Both the position numbers and the translations under genes were made by a program. Below the pieces are notes generated by a model. It was not told where the DNA came from and made no database searches. It saw only the letters and a list, made by a program, of their open reading frames with translations. This document shows, one piece after another, positions 44,786 through 54,691 of a stretch of 64,000 nucleotides of DNA. Position 1 is the first letter of the stretch. Every line of letters starts with the position of its first letter. The stretch comes from Lysobacterales bacterium (GTDB taxonomy: Bacteria; Pseudomonadota; Gammaproteobacteria; Xanthomonadales; Rhodanobacteraceae): assembly GCA_016721015.1 (NCBI GenBank), contig JADKJL010000012.1, positions 434,001 through 498,000 on the forward strand. The letters are read 5' to 3'.

Positions 44786-47161
44786 TTACTCACTGCGCAG
44801 CGCCACCATCGGGTCGGTTGCCGCCGCACGACGTGCCGGCGACCAGCACGCAAAAGTGGCAACCGTCACAACACAAGCCAGCGCGGCGAGCCAACTCGCC
44901 CAGTCGGTGAATGCAATCTGATACAGGCGATCCCCGAGCAAGCGCGCCAACGGAACACCGAAGAACAGACCAAGAGCAGCCCCCGTCGCGACGAGAATAG
45001 CGCCCTGACGAAGAACCAGATTGCGCACCCGCGAAGGCGTTGCACCGATAGCCAAACGCACACCTAGCTCGGCCGTGCGTCGGCGAATCGAAAAGCTCAG
45101 CACCGCAGCGAGGCCGATGCTAGCCAGAAACAACGTGACCAGACCAAACCCCCCGATTGCTTCAAGCAAGGCTCGTCGTGACGTGAGGGTTTCGCCGATG
45201 CTGTCAGCGAGAGCCTTGTTGAACATGATCACGGTACCGGGCTGCGTGGCGAGAATACGTTGGCGTACGGCATCCAGGATGTTGTGCGGATCGCCGGAGG
45301 TATGCGCAAGCAGCACTGCGACCGGGACAGGTGCCTCTACGGGCCGATAGACCATTGGCAACCCATCCGATTCATCAAGCGCGCCGTGCTTGATCGTATG
45401 AACGACACCGATGATCCGCGCCTTGCGATAGATATCCCCACGCACCTCCACCTCGACGAATGAATCCAGTGGATCGACGCCCTGCAGATAGCGCTGCTGA
45501 AACACTTCATCAACGATGACTGGCGAGGCATCGCCAATATCTGCGTAGGCAAAGTCACGCCCCGCGAGCAAGCCGATACCGAGCGTTGCAAAGAAGTCAG
45601 GGCTGACCAATCGCGAGCGCACGTTTTGCTCCTCGGCCACGCCAGGCACGCGGATTGTCGAAACCACCTCACTTTGACTGAATGGCGGCGCGTCGGCGAA
45701 CGCGGCCCGATCCACGCCAGGCAAAGCTGCCACCTCTTCCCGGATCCGCCCCATCAGCGTGCGCAAGCGCTGGCGATCGGATTCCGGGTTGAATGTCGCA
45801 TTTTCGACACTGACTCCCAGCGGGTCGATCATCGTCATCAGCACGCCTGCCTCGGAGAAACCGCGATCGGTTGAAATCAGATTGATCGCGCTGCGCAACA
45901 ACAAGGCACTTCCGCCGAGCAGGATGGTCGTCATCATCACCTGCCCGACCAACAAGGCAGGGCGCAGCCGTCCCATTCCCGCCGCGCCGCCGCGACTCGA
46001 CAAGCCCTGCTTGCGCTGTGCAAACCAGGCGGCGAGAAGAACCGTCACTGCGATCAAGGCCATCGCCACGCAGCCCGCGATGATGGCCACCGGCCCGAAG
46101 GACACGCTCTGTGGCAGGTACTCCGGCACTAAGCCGCGGTCGGCGATCATGCGCAAACCAAATGGCGTCACAAACAATCCGAGAACCAAGCCGATGACGG
46201 CGGGTGGCAATACATCGGTTGCAACATCCCAGCCAATGGCACGCTCACTGGCCCCCAGAGCGCGGCGAATAGCGAATTCTCGCCGGCGCATCAGCAGGTG
46301 ATCGAGATTGAGATTGATCAGGTTGGCGATGACAACGACCAGCAAGATCAGCGCCGCCAGTTGCAGCAAATCCAGCGCCTTTTCGTGCTCGGACGAATAG
46401 CGCTCGCGCCACGGTCTCACGCTCGCCTGGATGTTTGCCGAGACGGCCAGTTCCGCCAGTGGCTTGTCATTGGCGATCAATGCAGCAAGTACCTCTCGCG
46501 CCTGCTCGACGGAAGTACCCGACGTGGCTCTTGCCACGACTTCAAGATCACCAAAGGACCTTCCATCGTGACCGGCAACATAGGGTCGCCACGCATCAAT
46601 CCGGGTATCAGGAAATGCGAAACCGGCCGGCATGACGCCAATCACGGCCAACTTCATCTTGCCAAAATCGACAATCCGCCCGATCACGCCAGGATCAGCA
46701 TTGAAACGCTGACGCCAGGCTCGATCCGAAATCACCAGCACCTGGTCCGCGCCATCAATTGCATCACCATTGACAATGCTGCGTCCGATCGCTGGAGCCA
46801 CACCGAGGACCTGCTCAAAGTGTGGCGTAACCTGGGCCAGCTTCCAGCTCTGGCCGGTCGCATCAACACGCTCTTGCCCTGCCCCGGTCATTCCCGCCAC
46901 ACCGGAAAAATGTGCGCGATCCGCTGCGATCGCGTCGCGGAGGCGTGCGTTGAGTCCGCCGATAAAGCCGAAATTCCGCATTTCGCTGCGCATTTCCAGC
47001 AAGGCATCGCCATCGAAATACGGCAAGGCCTTCCAACGCAAGGCGTGGATCGCCGAGAACGTGCTCGCATTTATCGCGACCACGCTTGCCACCAGCACGA
47101 TGACAACAAAAGCGAACATCGGCGTACGCTGGAATGATCGAGCCAATGAGCGAGCAATCAT
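44786..47161 (-). CDS. ADOP-like duplicated MacB/FtsX permease (6th in transcription order)
   Basis: This 791-residue protein has two MacB_PCD-FtsX modules in one chain. TM1 is near residue 20; a periplasmic domain follows (LGVAPAIGRSIVNG, VLVISDRAWRQRF), then a three-helix FtsX block near 270-400 (LLMRRREFAIRRALGAS). The second periplasmic domain is at about 430-640 (LGIGLLAGRDFAYADIGDASPVIVDEVF) and the final FtsX block runs from about 660 (RRRTAELGVRLAIGATPSRVRNLVLRQG), ending DPMVALRSE. The ATG at 47161 follows GGAGATG. The layout matches 'acidobacterial duplicated orphan permeases'. Cargo is unknown. Confidence 0.9.
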   Translation of the reverse strand: MIARSLARSFQRTPMFAFVVIVLVASVVAINASTFSAIHALRWKALPYFDGDALLEMRSEMRNFGFIGGLNARLRDAIAADRAHFSGVAGMTGAGQERVDATGQSWKLAQVTPHFEQVLGVAPAIGRSIVNGDAIDGADQVLVISDRAWRQRFNADPGVIGRIVDFGKMKLAVIGVMPAGFAFPDTRIDAWRPYVAGHDGRSFGDLEVVARATSGTSVEQAREVLAALIANDKPLAELAVSANIQASVRPWRERYSSEHEKALDLLQLAALILLVVVIANLINLNLDHLLMRRREFAIRRALGASERAIGWDVATDVLPPAVIGLVLGLFVTPFGLRMIADRGLVPEYLPQSVSFGPVAIIAGCVAMALIAVTVLLAAWFAQRKQGLSSRGGAAGMGRLRPALLVGQVMMTTILLGGSALLLRSAINLISTDRGFSEAGVLMTMIDPLGVSVENATFNPESDRQRLRTLMGRIREEVAALPGVDRAAFADAPPFSQSEVVSTIRVPGVAEEQNVRSRLVSPDFFATLGIGLLAGRDFAYADIGDASPVIVDEVFQQRYLQGVDPLDSFVEVEVRGDIYRKARIIGVVHTIKHGALDESDGLPMVYRPVEAPVPVAVLLAHTSGDPHNILDAVRQRILATQPGTVIMFNKALADSIGETLTSRRALLEAIGGFGLVTLFLASIGLAAVLSFSIRRRTAELGVRLAIGATPSRVRNLVLRQGAILVATGAALGLFFGVPLARLLGDRLYQIAFTDWASWLAALACVVTVATFACWSPARRAAATDPMVALRSE

Positions 47162-47237
47162 CAAGGCATCTCCATTGAACTCATAGGGTTGGGGCAAACC
47201 CGCGGCGCAAGCACGTTGTCCGTCGAAATTTGTTGTC

Positions 47238-47327
47238 GTGGGAGGGATTTCAGTCCCGATGCTTTTTCTCGACCTGACTGAAAAGTATCGCCCCCAAGAG
47301 GGGACAAGTGGCTGAAGCCACTCCCCC
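47238..47327. repeat. REP-type inverted repeat
   Basis: GTGGGAGGGATTTCAGTCCCGATG and AAGTGGCTGAAGCCACTCCCC form two small hairpins in the 186-bp gap between adjacent permease genes. It is a more diverged member of the family at 36492-36960. Confidence 0.7.
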
Positions 47328-47347
47328 AGAAAGTACTTGCGGCGCGT

Positions 47348-49786
47348 CTACTCATTGCGCAGCGCCACCATTGGATCGACGCGCAACGCGCGACGAGCGG
47401 GGATCAGGGCGGCGAACAGCAAGGCGACAACAAGTGCAGCGATGACGACGACGTAAACCAGCGGGTCATTGGATGCACCGGGCATGACCACTGCGCCCAG
47501 CAAACGCGAGAACGCCAGAGCCAGCGGAATGCCGATGACGAGGCCGACGATGACCTGGCGAGCACCCCGCTTGAGAACCAGCCCAAGCACACCACGCGAC
47601 CCGGCGCCGAGCGCACGACGCACACCGATCTCGCGGGTTCTGGCGTTGACGTCGAAAGCGAGCACCGCGTAGATGCCGGCGACGGCGAGCAGCAGCGCGA
47701 ACACGGCGAACACGCCAAACAGATTGGCAAGAATATTGGTGCCCCAGAGTATCTTGTCGCGCCACTGGTTCATGCCCTGTAGCCAGTACACCGGCAGGTT
47801 GGCATCAACAGCGGTAACGGCGCCGCGCACCGATTCGCTCAAGGCAGCGACATCACCATCGGCGCGCAGGGCAAAGCTGACGATGCTTGGCGGATTCTGG
47901 CTGATCGGGCGGAACACATTGCCATCGCCGCGATGGGCGGGAAGCGTCGCCGATGTGATCAGGTAATCGGCTTGCAGGCTGTCAGCAACGACGCCGACGA
48001 CTTCGAGCCACGGACTTTCGGGATCTTTCGGATTCAATTGCACGCGCTGACCGAGCGCACTGCTATTTGGCCAGACTTTCTTTGCGAAACTGGCGCTGAC
48101 AACGGCGACCAGCGGACTGCCGGCCGTATCCCGCGCATCGAAGCTGCGACCCTCGCGCAAGGTGATGCCGAACACCTTGAAGAAGTCGTCACTGACACTC
48201 GATGACCAAGCCTGCGGGCGATCGTTGTCGTCGGTCGTGTCGTCACCGACGCGCGCATATTTCTGGCGCTCGTAACCCATCAGCGGCAAGGTGCTGGCGA
48301 AAGCAACATGGCTGACGCCGGGTAGTGCAATCAATCGTGGGGCGAGATTCTCGGTGAAGCGCAGACGTGCAGCGGCATCGGGATAGTCATCATCGAACAT
48401 CGCAATGCGGCCGCTGAGAACCTGATCGGTTTCGATGCCGAACGGCGCATCCTGCGCTTGCAGTGCACTGCGAATGGCGACTCCGGCACAGACCAGAAGC
48501 ACCACGCTCAAGGCGACTTCAGCCGCGACCAGCGAACGCCCGAGCTTGCTGCCATCGCCAATGCTGCCTGCACTGCCTTGACGCAGCCCGGACTGGATAT
48601 CGACGCGGCCTGCGCGCAAGGCTGGCACGAGCCCGGCGAGCAAAGCTGCGGCGAGGGCAATGCCGACACTGAAGACCAGATCATGCCAATCGGTACGATA
48701 ATCGACCCAGTAAGGCATGAAGCCGTTGCCTGCGGTCATCGTCCGCGTCATCAAGTGGCCAGCGACTTCCGCGCCGACATAGCCAAGCGTTCCAGCGAGT
48801 GCGGCGATGATCATCGACTCGCCCAGCACTTGCATGATCAGACGACGGCGACTCGCACCAAGCGCCGCGCGCACTGAAAGTTCGCGAGCGCGTGCCGAAA
48901 AACGTGCCATGACCAGGCTCGCTACATTCGCGCAAGCAATCAGCAGCACCAGCAGCACGGCGATGAACATGGTCTTGGTCGCACCAAGTATCTGCGGCAG
49001 GATGAACTCATCGGCAAACGGTTCGACCTTGGCCTGATCGCCGCGCAGAGGTTTGCCGCGTTCGGCGGCGAGGCCTGTCATCAGGTTCGCGAAATCCGCC
49101 TGCGCTTGGGCCATGGAGACGCCAGGCAACAGTCGACCGAAAGCCTTGACCAGGGTATCGCTCTCGCGCTGTTCCGAACCACGGCTGCTCGACAGCGGCA
49201 TCCACACCGACTCGGCCATCGGAAAGGCAAAGTCACGCGGCATCACGCCAACGATGCGGGTCAACTTGCCATTGATACGCAAGCTGCGACCAATCACCGC
49301 CGGATCGGCATTCAGATTCTGCTGCCAGAGTGAAAATCCGATCACCGCGACCGGTTCCGCACCATCAACTTGATCGGATGCGACGAGATCGCGACCGAGG
49401 ATCGGGACGATGCCAAGCGTCGACAAGGCATCGGCGCTAACCCATGCGCCGGAAAGGCGCTCGGCCGGGCCATCGATGCCGCCAAGATTGGCCGTGCCGA
49501 CCGTGTACGCCGCCAGGGATTTCAGCGTTTTCTGGCGTTCACGAAGATCAAGCCAGTCGAGCGCTGGCAAGGCCAGGTTGCGCGAGGTTGCGTGGCTGTC
49601 GGTGTACTCGAAATGCACCAGCCGGTCCGGCTCCGGGAACGGCAGCGGCTTGAGCACAAAGGCATTGATGCTGCTGAACATGAAGATCGACAAACCGATC
49701 CCGGAGCCGAGCATCAGTACCGAAACGAGAGTGAATACCGGCGAGCGCAACAAGGCACGCAAAGCAAAACGAAAATCAGCAAGCAT
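47348..49786 (-). CDS. ADOP-like duplicated MacB/FtsX permease (5th)
   Basis: This 812-residue protein has TM1 at about 18-40. Periplasmic domain 1 includes LSGAWVSADALSTLGIVPILGRDLV and VIGFSLWQQNLNADPAVIGRSLRING. FtsX block 1 has ANVASLVMARFSARARELSVRAALGASRRRLIMQ. Periplasmic domain 2 includes FFKVFGITLREGRSFDARDTAGSPLVAVVSASFAKKVW. FtsX block 2 has FDVNARTREIGVRRALGAGSRGVLGLVLKRG, and the end is VDPMVALRNE. GAGGAA precedes the ATG. It follows the previous permease by 9 bp, so co-translation is likely. Confidence 0.92.
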   Translation of the reverse strand: MLADFRFALRALLRSPVFTLVSVLMLGSGIGLSIFMFSSINAFVLKPLPFPEPDRLVHFEYTDSHATSRNLALPALDWLDLRERQKTLKSLAAYTVGTANLGGIDGPAERLSGAWVSADALSTLGIVPILGRDLVASDQVDGAEPVAVIGFSLWQQNLNADPAVIGRSLRINGKLTRIVGVMPRDFAFPMAESVWMPLSSSRGSEQRESDTLVKAFGRLLPGVSMAQAQADFANLMTGLAAERGKPLRGDQAKVEPFADEFILPQILGATKTMFIAVLLVLLIACANVASLVMARFSARARELSVRAALGASRRRLIMQVLGESMIIAALAGTLGYVGAEVAGHLMTRTMTAGNGFMPYWVDYRTDWHDLVFSVGIALAAALLAGLVPALRAGRVDIQSGLRQGSAGSIGDGSKLGRSLVAAEVALSVVLLVCAGVAIRSALQAQDAPFGIETDQVLSGRIAMFDDDYPDAAARLRFTENLAPRLIALPGVSHVAFASTLPLMGYERQKYARVGDDTTDDNDRPQAWSSSVSDDFFKVFGITLREGRSFDARDTAGSPLVAVVSASFAKKVWPNSSALGQRVQLNPKDPESPWLEVVGVVADSLQADYLITSATLPAHRGDGNVFRPISQNPPSIVSFALRADGDVAALSESVRGAVTAVDANLPVYWLQGMNQWRDKILWGTNILANLFGVFAVFALLLAVAGIYAVLAFDVNARTREIGVRRALGAGSRGVLGLVLKRGARQVIVGLVIGIPLALAFSRLLGAVVMPGASNDPLVYVVVIAALVVALLFAALIPARRALRVDPMVALRNE

Positions 49787-49795
49787 GGCAATTCC

Positions 49796-52192
49796 TCATT
49801 CGTTGCGCAGGGCAATCATCGGATCGAGACGGGCAGCGCGCCACGCAGGTAGCAGCGCCGAAACCAAGGCAGCGAGAAACATCGCGAGCACACCCACGCC
49901 AATCAGTAGTGATTGCGAGACCTGCTCGATTCCCGTCCATTGCGACGCAAGCAGTTGCATGCCCAGCGCGGCGGCGACCAAACCGCAGATCACGCCCAGC
50001 GCACTACCCTTGACGCTGTCACGCAGGATGGCGAGGGCAAGCGTGGACGGTGCGGCACCGATGGCCATGCGCAGTCCAAATTCACCGACGCGGCGTTGCT
50101 GTTGCAGCGAGGCAACCGCATAGACACCCAGCATAGCCAGCAACATGGCCGCGATCGCAAAGCCACCCACAGTGCGCGCGAAGAATCGAGCAGGTGCCAG
50201 TTCGGCGGCGAGATCGGCGGCGAGTGCGTACTGGCGCGTAATCGCCTGCTGTGGATCGATCGTTCCGAGCGCATCGGCCATCTGTTGATCAATGCCGGGA
50301 ATATCACGATCGCTACGCACGAGGAAGGTCATTGCCGCATGCGAGGCTTGCGCAAATGGCACCAGCACTTCGGGCGATGCGGGCATGCGCAGACCGTCGT
50401 TGCGGATATCGGCGACAACGCCGATGACGCGATAAGACAGATCCTGTCCGCGCTGCGACGGAAGTCTGATCTGCTGTCCGAGCGGTGAGGTATCGCCAAA
50501 CAGACGTTTCGCCGCCGCATGATTGATGAGTGCAACCGGCTCGCTGCCTGCGCGATCGCTGGCGGAAAAATCACGACCTGCAATCAGCGGGATTTCGAGC
50601 AACTCACGATAACCGCTGGACACGCGCCGAAAGGCGACCTGCATCGGCTCAACCTCACTGCGACCGGCGACGTGCAGATCGATTCGATTCGGTCCAATCC
50701 TCGACAGCGGTGCGCTGCTGGTCAAAGCCACATCGCGAACGCCGGGGATCGCCGCCAACTGCATCTGCACGCGCTCGGCAAATTCACTCCGCTCACTGGA
50801 AGGCGCGTCGCTGAATATTTGCAGGGCATGCACCTGCGCCACGGAAAATCCCGGATCGACGTGTTGCAGTTGCCAGAGCACGGCTGCGAAACCGAGTGCG
50901 GCAATCAAACTCATGGTCGACAGGGCCATCGCGACGGCCGGCAATAAACGACGCTGATGACGCTGGCCGAGCAAGCTGCGACCGCCACCACGAATGGCTT
51001 CGCTGGCATCGGCATTGACGCGCAGCGCGCCGCTGATGAGTGCAACCAGCGGCATAGCCAGGCCAAGCAGCAACGCAATACCGACGACACTCCAATCGAG
51101 TGTGATGCCATCGACGCGCGGCACGTTGTCTCGAGCAAATTCCCGCAACATGCCGATGCCGAATCCGGCGAGAACAATGCCGAGTCCCGAGGCGATGGCA
51201 GCAATCACCAGCAACTCGGCCAGCAGACCGCGCCAGACGCGTTGACGCGTGGCGCCAATCGCCAGCATCACCGCCTGCTGATGGCGGCGCACAGCCTGTC
51301 GGCCATCGACCAAAATGGAGACATTCGCCGCCGCAATCAGCAGGATCAGCAGAGCAAGCGTCAAAGCGCTCCACAAGGCCGGACGCACATCGCCAACCAG
51401 CAGATCGAGCAAGACTCCCGGCTCGAACTTCCAGTCGGAATCGGTGAGTCCATAGGTGGTGCGAATCGAAGCCGACTGCGCATCGAGGGCAGCCTTTGCT
51501 TGCGCCAGCGACACACCGTCATGCATCCGCCCAACCATGAGCAGGTCGCGCTGATTGAGCTGGCGCGTCCCGTCGGCCGGGATGTCAGTTTGGGAGAATG
51601 GCCGCCAGATTCCGGTATCGCCGGCAAACACTTCGATCGCCTTCGGCATCACGCCGATGATTTCCAGCGGCGCCGATCCGGCGATATGCAAGGTACGGCC
51701 GATGACGTTTGCATCACCCGCGAAACTGCGCTGCCACTCGTCGAACGAGATCACCGCCAGCGCACGATTGCCACGCACATCCTCGGCATCAAGCGCACGC
51801 CCCAGCAGCGGCTTCATGGCAAACACACGGAAGTAGTCAGCGCTGACTTTCTGCGTGGTCACATCGCGAGGTCGCTGGCCAGTGACCTCGACGGTATCGC
51901 TCCAGTAAGTGAAGAATGCGAGCGCATCGAAACCCGGCGTTCCCGACGCAAGCTGTTGTGCCTCGACAGCGGTGATATTGGCGAGCTCGACATGCTGCTT
52001 CGCACTGCTGGCATTGAGCACGACGAGGCGATCACTATCCGGAAACGGCAGCCCCTTCAGCAACACTCCGCTGACCGTGCCAACCATCGCGACACTGAGC
52101 CCGATACCCAGCGCAAGCATGCCGATCGAGGCGAGTGCGAACAGTGGTGAGCACATCAGGGTACGCATGGCAAAACGAAAATCACGAATCAC
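49796..52192 (-). CDS. ADOP-like duplicated MacB/FtsX permease (4th)
   Basis: This 798-residue protein has a GTG start preceded by GGGAG. It has the same two-module layout: TM1 near 18-40, domain 1 with SADYFRVFAMKPLLGRALDAEDVRGNRALAVISFDEWQRSF, and FtsX block 1 with a less conserved ILVDGRQAVRRHQQAVMLAIGATRQRVWRG. Domain 2 includes LLEIPLIAGRDFSASDRAGSEPVALINHAAAKRLFG. FtsX block 2 has QQQRRVGEFGLRMAIGAAPSTLALAILRD, ending LDPMIALRNE. It is more divergent from its neighbours in both FtsX blocks. Twelve bp separate it from the upstream permease. Confidence 0.9.
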   Translation of the reverse strand: MIRDFRFAMRTLMCSPLFALASIGMLALGIGLSVAMVGTVSGVLLKGLPFPDSDRLVVLNASSAKQHVELANITAVEAQQLASGTPGFDALAFFTYWSDTVEVTGQRPRDVTTQKVSADYFRVFAMKPLLGRALDAEDVRGNRALAVISFDEWQRSFAGDANVIGRTLHIAGSAPLEIIGVMPKAIEVFAGDTGIWRPFSQTDIPADGTRQLNQRDLLMVGRMHDGVSLAQAKAALDAQSASIRTTYGLTDSDWKFEPGVLLDLLVGDVRPALWSALTLALLILLIAAANVSILVDGRQAVRRHQQAVMLAIGATRQRVWRGLLAELLVIAAIASGLGIVLAGFGIGMLREFARDNVPRVDGITLDWSVVGIALLLGLAMPLVALISGALRVNADASEAIRGGGRSLLGQRHQRRLLPAVAMALSTMSLIAALGFAAVLWQLQHVDPGFSVAQVHALQIFSDAPSSERSEFAERVQMQLAAIPGVRDVALTSSAPLSRIGPNRIDLHVAGRSEVEPMQVAFRRVSSGYRELLEIPLIAGRDFSASDRAGSEPVALINHAAAKRLFGDTSPLGQQIRLPSQRGQDLSYRVIGVVADIRNDGLRMPASPEVLVPFAQASHAAMTFLVRSDRDIPGIDQQMADALGTIDPQQAITRQYALAADLAAELAPARFFARTVGGFAIAAMLLAMLGVYAVASLQQQRRVGEFGLRMAIGAAPSTLALAILRDSVKGSALGVICGLVAAALGMQLLASQWTGIEQVSQSLLIGVGVLAMFLAALVSALLPAWRAARLDPMIALRNE

Positions 52193-52204
52193 GAGGTCAA
52201 CTCC

Positions 52205-54619
52205 CTACTCATGACGCAATGCAACCATCGGATCAATACGCAGCGCGCGACGGGCCGGGATGATGACGGCCAGCAGGGCGGCGAGGATCAACACCCCGAG
52301 CACGATCAAGATGATCGGCGTATTGCTGGTGGCCATGCCTGGCAACGATCCGCTGAGCATCTGCGCAAACGGAACACCGAGGGCAAGGCCAATACCGAGT
52401 CCGATGCTCAGCTGAAAGACGGTGCGTCCGAACAAGCTGCGCAACATCTGCCGACTTGGTGCACCGAGCGCGCGGCGTACGCCGATTTCGCGCGTGCGCT
52501 GGGTGACGCTGAAGGCAACCACGCCATACAGACCCGCGCCGGCCAGCAACAGCGCAAGGATTCCGAACACCCCGAAACTCTGCGCGACCATGCGTTCGCC
52601 GAGGGTCTGATTGCGCATCACACCCGGGAAATCGCGAATCCAGTACAGCGGTGTATCCGCATCAACGGTGCGCATGATTTCACGTAGCCTGGCGCTGAAC
52701 GCCAGTGGCTCGCCGCGCGTGCGCACGACGACATTGGCAAGTCGAAACGATGATTGACTGAGCGGCACGAGCATTGCCGGCAGGGTCGAGTCCATCGGGC
52801 CATCGAGCTTGAGACCGCCGACGATGCCAACCACGGTGACCAGCGTCCCTTCTGGATCACGCGGATCGAGGCGGAACTGGCGCCCAAGCACGGATTGATC
52901 GACACCGTAGCGTGTGGCGAATTGTTGATCAACGATGGCAACGCGTTGCCCCTCGGCGCTGTCGCGACTGTCGAAGTGTCGACCTTGCTGCAGCTTGATG
53001 GCATAGGTATCGAGGAAGTGGTTATCGATCGCACCGTAGCGAACACGCGGCAACGGACCGTCGCCGACCACCGTGCCGTCGGCCACCACGCTGCGCGTTT
53101 CGTTGACGTTGGTGCCTGGCATCGCGGTGCCTACCGTCGCATCCACCACCTCGGCGTCTTCACGCAGACGCTCACCGAGACGTTCGTACAATTGAGTCTG
53201 CTCGGCCGCTGTTGCATAGACCTCGTTCGACAGCAAGATTCGCGCACTGAGCAACTGTGCATCCTGGATGCCGAGATCAACATGATCGAGTGCGGAAATC
53301 CCGCGCACCATTGTGCCGACGCTGATCAGCAAGGCGCAGGACAAGGCGATCTCGCCAATAACGAGCACACGGCTGATGCGCGCAAATGAACCACTGGCGA
53401 CGCTGCGTGTGCCATCGCGCAACTGATCGGCAACCCCGTCACCTCCGACACGCAAGGCCGAGAACAAGCCAGTCAGCAAGGCCGTGACCAGCGCCGAAGC
53501 AAAGGCCAGACCGACAACGGTGGCATCCATGTCGAAGCGCAGCCATAGCGGTGGTCCAGGATCTGACTGGCGCATGAGAGCCTGTTGCCAATGTATGCCC
53601 AAACTCGCCAACGGAAAGGCAACTGCAAGAGCGAGCAAGCTCAACAACAGGCATTCGCCGAGCAAATGCACGATCAGACGTCGACGACTGGCGCCGAGTG
53701 CAAAGCGCACGGCGAGTTCCTGCTTGCGTCCGAGCGTGCGTGTCAGCAACAGGTTAGCTGCATTCGCACAGGCCACCAGCAGAACCATGAAAACCGCCGC
53801 GAGCATGATGCCGAGCACGGCGCGAATGGTCGGCGAAACGGCAAGATAGGCCAGCGGCTCGATGCCCGCCTGCATGCCGCGGAAACGTTCCGGCTGAGCC
53901 TGCGCGGCTGCATTGAACCAGTTCTCGAAAGCCGTCGTCACAGCTGCGTCGCTGACGTCCGCGTGACGCCGCAACACGACCCACCACGACAGATCATCGG
54001 CTTTCACACCCTCGAACAAATGACCGGCAAGCCAGATCGATTCCCGCGTGGGATAGCTGAAGTTGGGCGGCATGACGCCAACGACGGTGGCCGCTTGGGC
54101 ATTGACCCGGATCTGTCGGCCGATGATCGCCGGATCCCCGCCATAGCGACTTTGCCACAGTTCATTCGAGATCATCGCCACACTCGCTGCACCGTCGGTT
54201 GCGTCGGTAGCGGAAAAGTCGCGACCGATGCTCGGGGCAACGCCGAGTGTGCGGAACAGGTTGCTGCTGACGTAGGCGCCGGTAAAGCGCTCGGGTCGGT
54301 CGAGATCGCTCAGGTTCATCGTCGAGCGGGCGAAGCCGGCCGAATCGGCGACACCATCAAGTTGGCGACCAATCGCGATCAACTCGGCATTCGGCACCGG
54401 GTTCAGATCATTGCCGTCATCGCCGCGCAATCCGGCATGCAGCAACTGATCCGGCGCCGTAAACGGCAGCGGGCGCAAGACAAAGCCGTTGAGCATCGCC
54501 AGCATAAAAATCACACACGCCAGGCCAGCCGCGAGCACGCCGACAACGAGCGCCGAAAACGCGGGTCGGGCGACGACGCCCCGAATCGCATTTCTTGTTT
54601 CATCGAGAAGAAGACTCAT
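52205..54619 (-). CDS. ADOP-like duplicated MacB/FtsX permease (3rd)
   Basis: This 804-residue protein is chosen from the ATG at 54619, which has GGAA about 10 nt upstream; an alternative ATG at 54652 adds 11 residues. Module 1 includes SSNLFRTLGVAPSIGRDFSATDATDGAASVAMISNELWQSRYGGDPAIIGRQIRVN and LLTRTLGRKQELAVRFALGASRRRLIVHLLGE. Module 2 includes KLQQGRHFDSRDSAEGQRVAIVDQQFA and SVTQRTREIGVRRALGAPSRQMLRSLFGR, ending RIDPMVALRHE. It is most like the first permease (57137-59548), suggesting those two arose by a later duplication. Confidence 0.91.
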   Translation of the reverse strand: MSLLLDETRNAIRGVVARPAFSALVVGVLAAGLACVIFMLAMLNGFVLRPLPFTAPDQLLHAGLRGDDGNDLNPVPNAELIAIGRQLDGVADSAGFARSTMNLSDLDRPERFTGAYVSSNLFRTLGVAPSIGRDFSATDATDGAASVAMISNELWQSRYGGDPAIIGRQIRVNAQAATVVGVMPPNFSYPTRESIWLAGHLFEGVKADDLSWWVVLRRHADVSDAAVTTAFENWFNAAAQAQPERFRGMQAGIEPLAYLAVSPTIRAVLGIMLAAVFMVLLVACANAANLLLTRTLGRKQELAVRFALGASRRRLIVHLLGECLLLSLLALAVAFPLASLGIHWQQALMRQSDPGPPLWLRFDMDATVVGLAFASALVTALLTGLFSALRVGGDGVADQLRDGTRSVASGSFARISRVLVIGEIALSCALLISVGTMVRGISALDHVDLGIQDAQLLSARILLSNEVYATAAEQTQLYERLGERLREDAEVVDATVGTAMPGTNVNETRSVVADGTVVGDGPLPRVRYGAIDNHFLDTYAIKLQQGRHFDSRDSAEGQRVAIVDQQFATRYGVDQSVLGRQFRLDPRDPEGTLVTVVGIVGGLKLDGPMDSTLPAMLVPLSQSSFRLANVVVRTRGEPLAFSARLREIMRTVDADTPLYWIRDFPGVMRNQTLGERMVAQSFGVFGILALLLAGAGLYGVVAFSVTQRTREIGVRRALGAPSRQMLRSLFGRTVFQLSIGLGIGLALGVPFAQMLSGSLPGMATSNTPIILIVLGVLILAALLAVIIPARRALRIDPMVALRHE

Positions 54620-54691
54620 CGCTTGATTTCCATTCGATTCGTTAACGACCATCCGTATTCACGTGCGCTGCGCGAAGCCAAAGTCAGACAA

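Noticed and set aside
50957..52150. 397-codon plus-strand frame over the fourth permease
   Set aside because: Antisense shadow of a conserved gene; no start signal or domain.
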